In this document: piece after piece, positions 1 through 5,338 of the stretch
Position numbering within the stretch: the stretch's first letter is position 1
Layout: each line of letters starts with the position of its first letter
Source: an uncultured Anaerolineaceae bacterium
GTDB lineage: Bacteria > Chloroflexota > Anaerolineae > Anaerolineales > Anaerolineaceae
NCBI GenBank assembly: GCA_937920255.1
Contig: CALDSL010000335.1
Coordinates: forward strand, 1 to 7,578
Direction of reading: 5' to 3'
DNA: 7,578 nucleotides
Position numbers and translations under genes: made by a program
Notes under the pieces: model-generated
The model's database searches: none
What the model was told of the DNA's origin: nothing
The model's input: only the letters and a program-made list of their open reading frames with translations

Positions 1-487
1 CGGGGTCGAGGGCCAGCGTGCGCGCGATGGCCGTGCGCTGGCGCTGCCCGCCCGAGATCTGCCCGGGGTATTGATCCTGCAGACCGGCCAACCCCAGCCG
101 CTCCAGCCACGGGCCGGCATTCGCGCCGCTGTCGTGATTGGCTGGCGCGTGGACGCCATCTGGCCCGTAATAGTTGCGGATGCGCAGCCCCAGGTTGGCG
201 TTTTCGCGCACCGTGGCCCACGGCAGCAGCCCGTACTCCTGAATAATGAACCCGGTGCGCGGCCGCGGGCGCGTGACCGGCTGACCGTCAATCAGGATGC
301 GCCCGGCGCTCGGGAAGCGGAGACCGTCCACCAGGTACAGCAGCGTGCTCTTGCCGCATCCAGACGGTCCAATCACCGCCCAGGCTTCACCCTGCTGCAC
401 CTGCCAGAAGAACCGCTCAAATACCGGCTCCGCGCGCGGATAGCGGAAGGTGATGTCGTCCACAAGCACGAACGGCTGTCCGGGCAT
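1..487 (-). CDS. NitT/TauT-type ABC transporter ATP-binding protein (3' part missing)
   Basis: This is the cytoplasmic ATPase subunit of an ABC importer, of the nitrate/sulfonate/taurine type. It is cut by the left window edge after 162 codons; the family is usually about 250 residues. Seen in the translation: Walker A GPSGCGKST at residues 40-48, a Q-loop glutamine at 83 followed by EYGLLPW, and the ABC signature ISGGQRQR at 144-151. The Walker B, D-loop and H-loop lie beyond the edge. The ATG start at 487 is 13 nt after the stop of the substrate-binding protein gene. Its AAGGA ribosome site overlaps that stop codon, so the two genes are in one operon and probably translationally coupled. 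Between Q-loop and signature (about residues 104-127) there is a Pro/Gly/Asn/His-rich stretch that seems longer than in E. coli TauB as I remember it. The family call is secure; the substrate is unknown. A permease gene is expected to the left but is not visible. Confidence 0.93.
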   Translation of the reverse strand, partial: MPGQPFVLVDDITFRYPRAEPVFERFFWQVQQGEAWAVIGPSGCGKSTLLYLVDGLRFPSAGRILIDGQPVTRPRPRTGFIIQEYGLLPWATVRENANLGLRIRNYYGPDGVHAPANHDSGANAGPWLERLGLAGLQDQYPGQISGGQRQRTAIARTLALDP

Positions 488-500
488 GGCGCGGGGATCC

Positions 501-1484
501 TTAGGGCAAAAACTCCGCCGTGATCAAGTCTGAGTAGGTGTAATCCTTGTCCACCAGATTCTTGCTCCGGGCCCATTCGAGCACATCCTGGAACTGGGTT
601 TCGGAAGGCACGCCGGCGGTGACGAACTGCGGTACCGCGAACTTGCCTTCCAGCGGCGCGGGAACGATGTTCAGTTCCACCAGCGTCTTCTCGTATTTGG
701 TCGGGTCGGCGTTGATCAGCGCCACGGCTTCTTCCACCGCTGCCAGAAACGCGCGTACGGCTTCGGGGTTCTGGTCGAGCACTTCCTTGCGGAAGGTGAT
801 CGTGCTGTGGCTGTATTCGGGGTATTTGCTGTCCTCCAGCACCACCACGGCGCCCTGCTGCGCCGCCAGGGTGGTGAGCGGCTCCGGCAGCATCGCCGCC
901 TGGATTTCGCCCGAGCCGAGCAGCGCCATGCGGTCACCCAGGCTGGGGACGGATACGGTCTGCTTATCTTCGACGCTGAAACCTTCCTCGGTCAACATGC
1001 GGTCGGTCAGGTAGGCGATCACCGTGCCGTCGGAGATGCCGACAGGGACACCTTTCAACCCTTCCACGCTGGTGATACCGCTTTGCCTGGAGGCCAGGAT
1101 GCTGAACAGGTGCGTCTCAGGGGTGGCCGCGCGGGCAAAACGCACGATCTGCACCTGAATGCTGTCTTTGTTATAGAACAAGGCGGTCAGCACTTCGCTG
1201 ATCATGCCGTCCGTGCGTTTGGCAGCCATTAGCTGGTCGCGTTCGGGGGCGGAGCCGACCGGGATCAACTCGACGCGCACGCCGTGCTTCTCATACAGCC
1301 CTTCCTGCTGAGCCACGTACATCGGCAGCGCGTCGATGATGCGCAGGTGCGCGAAGCGCAGAATGGCCGGTTCGGCGGCGGTAGCATCGGTGGCGGCCGC
1401 CGGCGCTGGCGTGCAGGCGGCTAATACCATACCCATAATCAAGAACACGAGAACAAGCGCGCGAACCAAATTTTGCTTTCTCAT
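501..1484 (-). CDS. NMT1/SsuA-like ABC transporter substrate-binding lipoprotein
   Basis: This is a 327-residue extracytoplasmic solute receptor that should feed the adjacent ABC ATPase. The N-terminus has a charged MRKQ start, a hydrophobic core and a lipobox LAAC at 21-24, so Cys24 should be lipidated. An Ala/Pro/Thr-rich linker follows to about residue 40. The mature part has features of the NMT1/THI5-like, NitT/TauT periplasmic fold: an N-lobe motif around 50-74 (LPMYVAQQEGLYEKHGV), GVPVGISDGT at 145-154, and LPEPLTTLA at 199-207. The frame stays open upstream to 1724, but the start at 1484 is preferred. It places the signal peptide at the N-terminus, has a GAGGGTG ribosome site 5 nt upstream, and lies downstream of a TATAAT promoter. 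Longer versions would run into the divergent gene. The ligand could be a nitrate-, sulfonate-, taurine- or pyrimidine-like solute; sequence alone does not decide. Confidence 0.93.
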   Translation of the reverse strand: MRKQNLVRALVLVFLIMGMVLAACTPAPAAATDATAAEPAILRFAHLRIIDALPMYVAQQEGLYEKHGVRVELIPVGSAPERDQLMAAKRTDGMISEVLTALFYNKDSIQVQIVRFARAATPETHLFSILASRQSGITSVEGLKGVPVGISDGTVIAYLTDRMLTEEGFSVEDKQTVSVPSLGDRMALLGSGEIQAAMLPEPLTTLAAQQGAVVVLEDSKYPEYSHSTITFRKEVLDQNPEAVRAFLAAVEEAVALINADPTKYEKTLVELNIVPAPLEGKFAVPQFVTAGVPSETQFQDVLEWARSKNLVDKDYTYSDLITAEFLP

Positions 1485-1521
1485 TTCATCACCCTCATGA
1501 GATATTTTGCCCATTTCTGTG

Positions 1522-1530
1522 ATTATATCA
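1522..1530 (-). promoter_or_regulatory. Extended -10 promoter for the ABC transporter operon
   Basis: Read on the minus strand this is TGATATAAT: a consensus TATAAT (1527-1522) preceded by TG-N, an extended -10 element. The -35 region is poor; the best match is TTCAGA at 1552-1547 with a 19-nt spacer, which fits extended -10 promoters that depend little on -35. The predicted start is near 1515, giving a leader of about 31 nt before the lipoprotein ATG. No operator is evident. Confidence 0.7.
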
Positions 1531-1608
1531 GAGAGCTTGCGCGGGTTCTGAACACTTATCAATCTCTTTACAGATGCTTCACAAGCCCCCAAATTGACCT
1601 GGCTCAGC

Positions 1609-1637
1609 TTGACACCCCTGTATGCCCGTGCTAAATT
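1609..1637 (+). promoter_or_regulatory. Sigma-70-type promoter of the Roadblock/V4R/response-regulator operon
   Basis: TTGACA at 1609-1614 and TAAATT at 1632-1637 are separated by exactly 17 nt, with TG at 1629-1630 giving an extended -10. The predicted start is A1644, about 60 nt before the first gene. It drives the four-gene plus-strand operon. It is divergent from the ABC operon promoter, with the two -10 elements about 105 bp apart. A five-pair hairpin (AGGTT at 1644-1648, AACCT at 1656-1660) begins at the predicted start. Confidence 0.8.
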
Positions 1638-1690
1638 AGAACGAGGTTCGGGTAAAACCTTTCCCAATTTTCCAATGACCATATCACGAT

Positions 1691-1696
1691 AAGGAG
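1691..1696 (+). promoter_or_regulatory. Ribosome binding site that fixes a TTG start
   Basis: AAGGAG lies 7 nt before the TTG at 1704. The spacing is ideal for this TTG and too long for the next in-frame ATG near 1728, so the TTG is taken as the start of the Roadblock gene. Confidence 0.8.
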
Positions 1697-1703
1697 TGCA
1701 GCC

Positions 1704-2075
1704 TTGACGAAATCCCGCACCCAATTGATGGTAGAACGCTTACGCGAGCTTCAAGCCTCATCACCGGATATCGAAGCGTCTGCTGTTGTCAGCTTAGATG
1801 GCCTCACCATCGCCTCCGCACTCCCCCAGGGGGTTGAAGAAGACCGTGTTTCCGCAATGTCGGCGGCAATGCTTTCGCTGGGCGAGCGCATCGCCGGAGA
1901 GCTTGGCCGTGGCTCGCTGGACCAGGTTTATATTAAAGGGCAGAATGGTTATGTGGTGCTCATGTCCATCGGCGAAGACGCGGTGCTCACCGCGCTGGCG
2001 CGCGAACAGGCCAAGCTGGGCCTGATCTTCCTGGATATGCGCCGCGCGGCCGAAGCCCTCACCAAACTCATTTAG
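1704..2075 (+). CDS. Roadblock/LC7 domain protein
   Basis: This is a 123-residue single-domain protein of the Roadblock/LC7 (MglB-like) family. Such proteins form dimers and in bacteria commonly act as partners or activators of small Ras-like GTPases, or as scaffolds. Seen: an N-terminal helix (about 5-19), the family's first strand pair ASAVVSLDGLTIASALP (25-41), a long helix (48-67), then the strands QVYIKGQNGYVVLMSIG and AVLTALAREQAKLGLIFLDM (74-112) and a C-terminal helix. No other domain fits into this length. It starts with TTG behind AAGGAG and is the first gene of its operon. The V4R gene starts 14 nt after its stop. No GTPase gene is visible in the window, so its partner is unknown; that it acts with the next two genes is inference from the operon. 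Confidence 0.9.
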   Translation: MTKSRTQLMVERLRELQASSPDIEASAVVSLDGLTIASALPQGVEEDRVSAMSAAMLSLGERIAGELGRGSLDQVYIKGQNGYVVLMSIGEDAVLTALAREQAKLGLIFLDMRRAAEALTKLI

Positions 2076-2089
2076 AAGCGGCGGAGATC

Positions 2090-2722
2090 ATGGAGCACAT
2101 CGAACCCAGCGGATATTACTACTCCAACAAGTTCGCCCGCATCGCCATTTTCGCCATCGAAGATGTGATGGGGAAGAATGGCGTCAATGCCATTCTCAAC
2201 CTGGCCAATGCGTCTGAGCTGATTGACAACTACCCCGCCGATAACCTGGAGCGCCAGTTTGATTTCGCCAAGTTCTCGTCGATCTTTGGCGCGCTGGAAG
2301 AAATGTACGGGCCGCGCGGCGGGCGCGGGCTGGCGCTGCGCGCCGGCCGGGCCACGTTCTCCAACGGCCTGCGCAACTTTGGCGCGCTGGCCGGCGCGGG
2401 TGACCTGGCCTTCAAGGTCCTGCCACTACACGCCAAGCTGCGCATCGGCCTGCCGGCCATGGCGCGCATCTTCAGCACCATGAGCGACCAGATCAGCACC
2501 GTGCAGGAGTTTGAGGATCACTTCATTTACACCATCCACCGCTGCCCGGTGTGCTGGGGGCGCAAATCGGACAAGCCCGATTGCTTTATCGCCGCGGGTT
2601 TGCTGCAGGAAGGCCTCAAGTGGGTATCGGGCGGGATGGAATTCCGTGTAAATGAGTCTAAGTGCGTGGCGGTGGGGGACCCGACCTGTGACTTTGTGAT
2701 CTACAAAGAACCGATCGGTTAG
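2090..2722 (+). CDS. V4R-domain (4-vinyl reductase-like) protein, candidate small-ligand sensor
   Basis: This is a 210-residue soluble protein with no signal peptide or membrane segment. The C-terminal third resembles the V4R domain, a small-molecule-binding fold found in bacteriochlorophyll 4-vinyl reductase subunits and in the effector-binding parts of XylR/DmpR-type regulators. The Cys/Gly pattern is C152-P-V-C155, C165, then ESKC (189-192), GD (196-197) and C200-D-F. The N-terminal part (PSGYYYSNKFARIAIFAIEDVMG, residues 6-28) is the helical lead-in often seen in such stand-alone proteins. The five clustered cysteines could bind metal or respond to redox state; this is inference. The start ATG has GGAG only 3 nt upstream, a short spacing, but the conserved-looking N-terminus supports it. 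The gene sits between Roadblock and response-regulator genes. The ligand is unknown and a reductase role is unlikely in this setting. Confidence 0.8.
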   Translation: MEHIEPSGYYYSNKFARIAIFAIEDVMGKNGVNAILNLANASELIDNYPADNLERQFDFAKFSSIFGALEEMYGPRGGRGLALRAGRATFSNGLRNFGALAGAGDLAFKVLPLHAKLRIGLPAMARIFSTMSDQISTVQEFEDHFIYTIHRCPVCWGRKSDKPDCFIAAGLLQEGLKWVSGGMEFRVNESKCVAVGDPTCDFVIYKEPIG

Positions 2723-2731
2723 GGGTTTGCT

Positions 2732-3586
2732 GTGAACGAGGCCAAGGCCCGATTATTAATTGTCGAAGATGACCTGGATATCGCCGAAATGCTGGATGCG
2801 TATTTCCGCATACAGGGTTTCGGCGTTACGGTTGTCAATTGGGGCGAAGAAGGCGTCAGCCAGTGCCTGAACAACCAGCCCGACCTGGTGATCCTGGATA
2901 TCCGCCTGCCGGATATCGATGGGTTTGAAGTGGCGCGCCGCATCCGCGCCAACCGGCGCACGCGCGACCTGCCGGTAATCTTCCTCACCGAAAAACGCGA
3001 GCGTTCCGACCGGCTGGAAGGCCTGTCGCTCAAGGCCGAGGATTACATCACCAAGCCCTTCGATATTCAGGAACTGCGGCTGCGGGTCAACAACACGCTC
3101 GAGCGCAACCGGCGGGTGACCCTCAACAACACCGTCACCGGACTGCCGGAAGGCGAGCTGGTCGACGAGCGCGTTTTGGACTACCTAAATACCCCCGATT
3201 TTGGCATTTCCGTATTATCATTAAAAAACATTGGGCGGTTTCGTGAAGTGTACGGGTTTGTGGCTTCCGACGATCTGCTGCGCGCGGTTTCGATGATGCT
3301 GCAAGACGCGCTGCGCGAACTGGGCGCGCAAGATCATTTCCTCGGCCACCTCGACCCGAGTAATTTCGTCCTGATAGCGAAGCAAACCGCGCTGCCCGGC
3401 CTGAAAGAAACGCTGCGCCGGCGGTTGGAACAGTCCTTCGAGTATTTCTATCGGGATCAAGATCGGGAAACAGACCTCTTTCGCGACCACCGCCTGGCGG
3501 TAGAAATCAATGATTACACGCCAGGTCCCAATCCGCGGCGCAGCGCTTCGCAATTGCGCGCCGAGCTGGAAAGGCTGGCACGATAG
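2732..3586 (+). CDS. Response regulator: receiver domain fused to a degenerate GGDEF domain
   Basis: This is a 284-residue cytoplasmic two-domain protein. The receiver domain (about 6-124) is intact: acidic pocket E12/D13, phospho-acceptor D56 in LVILDIRLP, T86, and K108 in ITKPF. The second domain (about 133-260) has the GGDEF layout. TVTGLPEGEL (134-143) matches the DxLTGLPNRR entry, and ISVLSLKNIGRFREVYGF (159-176) matches the LxDLDxFKxIND-xGH strand-helix. But the catalytic loop reads DPSNF (208-212) in HLDPSNFVLI, so it cannot be a normal diguanylate cyclase. No RxxD inhibitory site is evident. The GTG start at 2732 has AGGGG 6 nt upstream, overlapping the stop of the V4R gene. A low-GC patch (3185-3232) lies in the early part of the second domain. 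It probably works as a phosphorylation-controlled binding protein; its histidine kinase is not in the window. Confidence 0.88.
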   Translation: MNEAKARLLIVEDDLDIAEMLDAYFRIQGFGVTVVNWGEEGVSQCLNNQPDLVILDIRLPDIDGFEVARRIRANRRTRDLPVIFLTEKRERSDRLEGLSLKAEDYITKPFDIQELRLRVNNTLERNRRVTLNNTVTGLPEGELVDERVLDYLNTPDFGISVLSLKNIGRFREVYGFVASDDLLRAVSMMLQDALRELGAQDHFLGHLDPSNFVLIAKQTALPGLKETLRRRLEQSFEYFYRDQDRETDLFRDHRLAVEINDYTPGPNPRRSASQLRAELERLAR

Positions 3587-3591
3587 AGGAG
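3587..3591 (+). promoter_or_regulatory. Ribosome binding site that supports a TTG start
   Basis: AGGAG starts directly after the response-regulator stop codon and lies 4 nt before the TTG at 3596. The protein from this TTG begins MKTTIVIPTYNE, the expected N-terminus of a family-2 glycosyltransferase. Confidence 0.75.
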
Positions 3592-3595
3592 CGAT

Positions 3596-4342
3596 TTGAA
3601 GACAACCATCGTCATACCTACCTATAATGAAGCCGAGAACCTTCCCAAGCTGGTATCGGCTATTTTTTCGCTGCCCGCTCCCGATCTGAGCCTGCTCATC
3701 GTGGATGACAACAGCCATGACGGCACCGGACAGATCGCTGACCAGATCAGCCGCGAGACCGGCGGCCGGCTGCGAGTGATGCACCGCGCCGGAAAGCTGG
3801 GCCTGGGCACGGCCTATGTGCAGGGCTTCCAGAACTGCCTGGAAACTGGCGCTGAAGCCATCGGGCAGATGGACGCCGATTTCTCGCACCCGCCCGAGAA
3901 ACTGCTGGAGCTGATGGAGGCCGTGCAAAGCTGCGACATGGCGCTCGGCTCGCGCTACGTGCCCGGCGGCAGCCTGGATGAACGCTGGCCGTTCTGGCGC
4001 AAGGCGCTCTCGGGATGGGGCAATTTCTATGCGCGCACCATTCTGGGCGGCGTGCCGGTAAAAGACATGACCGGCGGTTTCCGGCTGTGGCGGCGCAATA
4101 CGCTGGAAAAGATGCCGCTCGACCGCATCCGCTCCAACGGGTACGTGTTCCAGGTGGAAATGGTGTACGTGGCGCACCGGCTGGGGTTCCAGTTCAAAGA
4201 GGTGCCGATCTATTTTGCCGACCGGCGATTTGGGCAGTCCAAAATGAACCTGCGCATCCAGCTCGAGGCGGCGCTGCGCGTGTGGCAGCTTCCGGGGATG
4301 TATAGGGATTTAAGGCCGCTCGGTGCGAGGAAGCAAGCGTAA
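3596..4342 (+). CDS. Polyprenol-phosphate mannose synthase (Dpm1-like, GT2)
   Basis: This 248-residue enzyme is predicted to transfer mannose from GDP-mannose to polyprenyl phosphate at the inner face of the membrane, giving the lipid-linked mannose donor for glycolipids or protein mannosylation. Seen: PTYNE at 8-12, VDDNSHDGT at 36-44 (nucleotide-sugar binding), QMDADFSHPP at 91-100 whose D93 and D95 fit the metal-binding DxD, GSRYVPGG at 118-125, KDMTGGFRLWRR at 156-167, SNGYVFQVEM at 180-189 and RRFGQSKM at 210-217. This string of motifs is typical of Dpm1-type proteins. There is no C-terminal membrane domain, so it resembles the soluble one-domain type. It starts with TTG 9 nt after the response regulator and is the last gene of the operon, followed by a strong terminator. 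Closely related GT2 enzymes using other sugars cannot be fully excluded. Why it is co-transcribed with a signalling set is unclear. Confidence 0.88.
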   Translation: MKTTIVIPTYNEAENLPKLVSAIFSLPAPDLSLLIVDDNSHDGTGQIADQISRETGGRLRVMHRAGKLGLGTAYVQGFQNCLETGAEAIGQMDADFSHPPEKLLELMEAVQSCDMALGSRYVPGGSLDERWPFWRKALSGWGNFYARTILGGVPVKDMTGGFRLWRRNTLEKMPLDRIRSNGYVFQVEMVYVAHRLGFQFKEVPIYFADRRFGQSKMNLRIQLEAALRVWQLPGMYRDLRPLGARKQA

Positions 4343-4351
4343 GAAGACGGA

Positions 4352-4392
4352 AAAAAGCATGGTTGCGACTGGCAGCCACGCTTTTTGTTTTG
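4352..4392 (+). terminator. Intrinsic terminator of the plus-strand operon, probably bidirectional
   Basis: A 15-position stem (4352-4366 with 4372-4386) starts AAAAAGC and ends GCTTTTT, with one A-C mismatch, one G-U pair and a five-base loop GACTG. A run of T broken by one G follows (4382-4391). It begins 10 nt after the mannose synthase stop. The A-run on the left arm gives a T-run on the other strand, so it can also stop transcripts coming from rsmA. Confidence 0.88.
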
Positions 4393-4397
4393 AGCAA

Positions 4398-4478
4398 GCC
4401 CTCACCTCTACCCCTCTCCCAAAGGGAGAGGGAGAATCCACTTTCCCTCTCCCTTTGGGAGAGAGTTAGGGTGAGGGC
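4398..4478. repeat. 81-bp nested inverted repeat (REP/MITE-like) between convergent genes
   Basis: The outer arms GCCCTCACC (4398-4406) and GGTGAGGGC (4470-4478) are perfect complements. Inside lie two further palindromes: CCCTCTCCC-AAA-GGGAGAGGG (4412-4432) and CCCTCTCCC-TTT-GGGAGAG (4445-4465). The two halves are therefore inverted copies of one unit, with a few mismatches and a 1-nt offset near 4407-4411. It fills most of the gap between the operon terminator and the rsmA stop. Similar CCCTCACC...CTCTCCC units are, from memory, dispersed repeats in many bacterial genomes. No target-site duplication is obvious, and it encodes nothing. Confidence 0.75.
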
Positions 4479-4489
4479 CGCATTATCAA

Positions 4490-5338
4490 TTAATCACCCG
4501 CCTCGTACACCTCCACCAGTCGGCTCCACTCTTCGATCGAAACCGTCTCGGCGCGGCGCATGGGGTCGATGTTGGCAGCGCGCAGCAGCGCTTCAGCCTG
4601 GGCCGGGCTGCGCCGCAGACCACCAGACAGCGCGTTGCGCAGCGTCTTGCGCTTTTGCGAGAAGCCGGCTTTGATGAGGGTGAAGAAGCTGTCCAGCTTT
4701 TCGTGTGGGATGAGCGGCTGCGGGTACAGATCCACCCGCACCGCTTCGGAATCAACACTGGGGGCCGGGTAAAATGCCCCGGCCGGGATGCGCACCGCGC
4801 GGCGCGCGGCGCCGTAGACCTGCACGCTCAGCGCCAGCAGGCTGAGGTCGCCCGGCGCGGCGGTAATACGCTCGGCCACTTCCTTCTGGATGGTCAGTAC
4901 CACGCGCGCGGGCTTCTTCGCGGCTTCCAGCAGATGGCGGATCAGCGCGGAGGTGATGTAGTAGGGAATATTGGCTGCCACCAGGTAGCCGGGCGCGGTC
5001 ATCAGCGCGGCCGGGTCGAGTTCGAGCATATCGCCTTGCACGATGGTCACGTTGTCCTGCCCGGCCAGCACCTCGCGAAGCGCGGGCAGCAGGTGCGCGT
5101 CCAGTTCCACCGCCACCACCCGCCGCGCGGCTGCGGCCAGGTGGCGCGTCAGGCTGCCCAGTCCGGGGCCGACTTCCAGCACCTCATCCTGCGCGCCAAT
5201 TTCGGCGGCGTCGACAATACGCTGCAGCGCGACCGGATCGACCAGAAAATTCTGGCCCAATGATTTCTTGGGCTGCAGGCCGTGGGCGCGCAGCAGGGCG
5301 GGAACATTCAGCGGGGGCAAATCTAGGGAAGTCGCCAT
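4490..5338 (-). CDS. rsmA: 16S rRNA dimethyladenosine transferase RsmA (KsgA)
   Basis: This 282-residue enzyme uses S-adenosylmethionine to dimethylate two adjacent adenosines in the 3'-terminal helix of 16S rRNA, late in small-subunit assembly. Seen: the N-terminal KKSLGQNFLVD (24-34), SAM-binding EVGPGLGSLT (55-64), the acidic E78 that binds the ribose, GDML at 102-105, the catalytic NIPYYITS motif (123-130), FYPAPSVDS (189-197) and QKRKTLRN (228-235). The length is normal and all key motifs are present. The ATG at 5338 lies inside the upstream yabE-like gene, overlapping its last 16 nt, and has no visible Shine-Dalgarno site. Translation is therefore probably coupled to that gene. No promoter is evident between them, so they form one transcript. 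The gene ends 11 nt before the inverted repeat that separates it from the convergent operon. Confidence 0.97.
   Translation of the reverse strand: MATSLDLPPLNVPALLRAHGLQPKKSLGQNFLVDPVALQRIVDAAEIGAQDEVLEVGPGLGSLTRHLAAAARRVVAVELDAHLLPALREVLAGQDNVTIVQGDMLELDPAALMTAPGYLVAANIPYYITSALIRHLLEAAKKPARVVLTIQKEVAERITAAPGDLSLLALSVQVYGAARRAVRIPAGAFYPAPSVDSEAVRVDLYPQPLIPHEKLDSFFTLIKAGFSQKRKTLRNALSGGLRRSPAQAEALLRAANIDPMRRAETVSIEEWSRLVEVYEAGD

Noticed and set aside
71..523. Plus-strand open frame of 150 codons opposite the ABC ATPase
   Set aside because: The minus strand encodes Walker A and signature motifs over the same bases; the plus frame is a shadow.
1485..1724. 80-residue N-terminal extension of the substrate-binding protein
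   Set aside because: It would bury the lipoprotein signal peptide inside the protein, start within the divergent Roadblock gene and lie upstream of the promoter.
2732..3586. Active diguanylate cyclase
   Set aside because: The GGDEF loop is DPSNF, lacking the glycines and acidic residues needed for catalysis.
3221..4177. Minus-strand open frame of 318 codons opposite the response regulator and mannose synthase
   Set aside because: It spans two plus-strand genes with full domain motifs and shows no recognisable motif of its own. Long antisense frames are expected in GC-rich coding DNA.
4398..4478. CRISPR-like repeat
   Set aside because: There are only two units, in inverted rather than direct order, with no regular spacers.
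4655..5263. Plus-strand open frame of 202 codons opposite rsmA
   Set aside because: It lies wholly within rsmA, has no ribosome site, and has the His/Arg/Gly/Gln-rich composition typical of a shadow frame.
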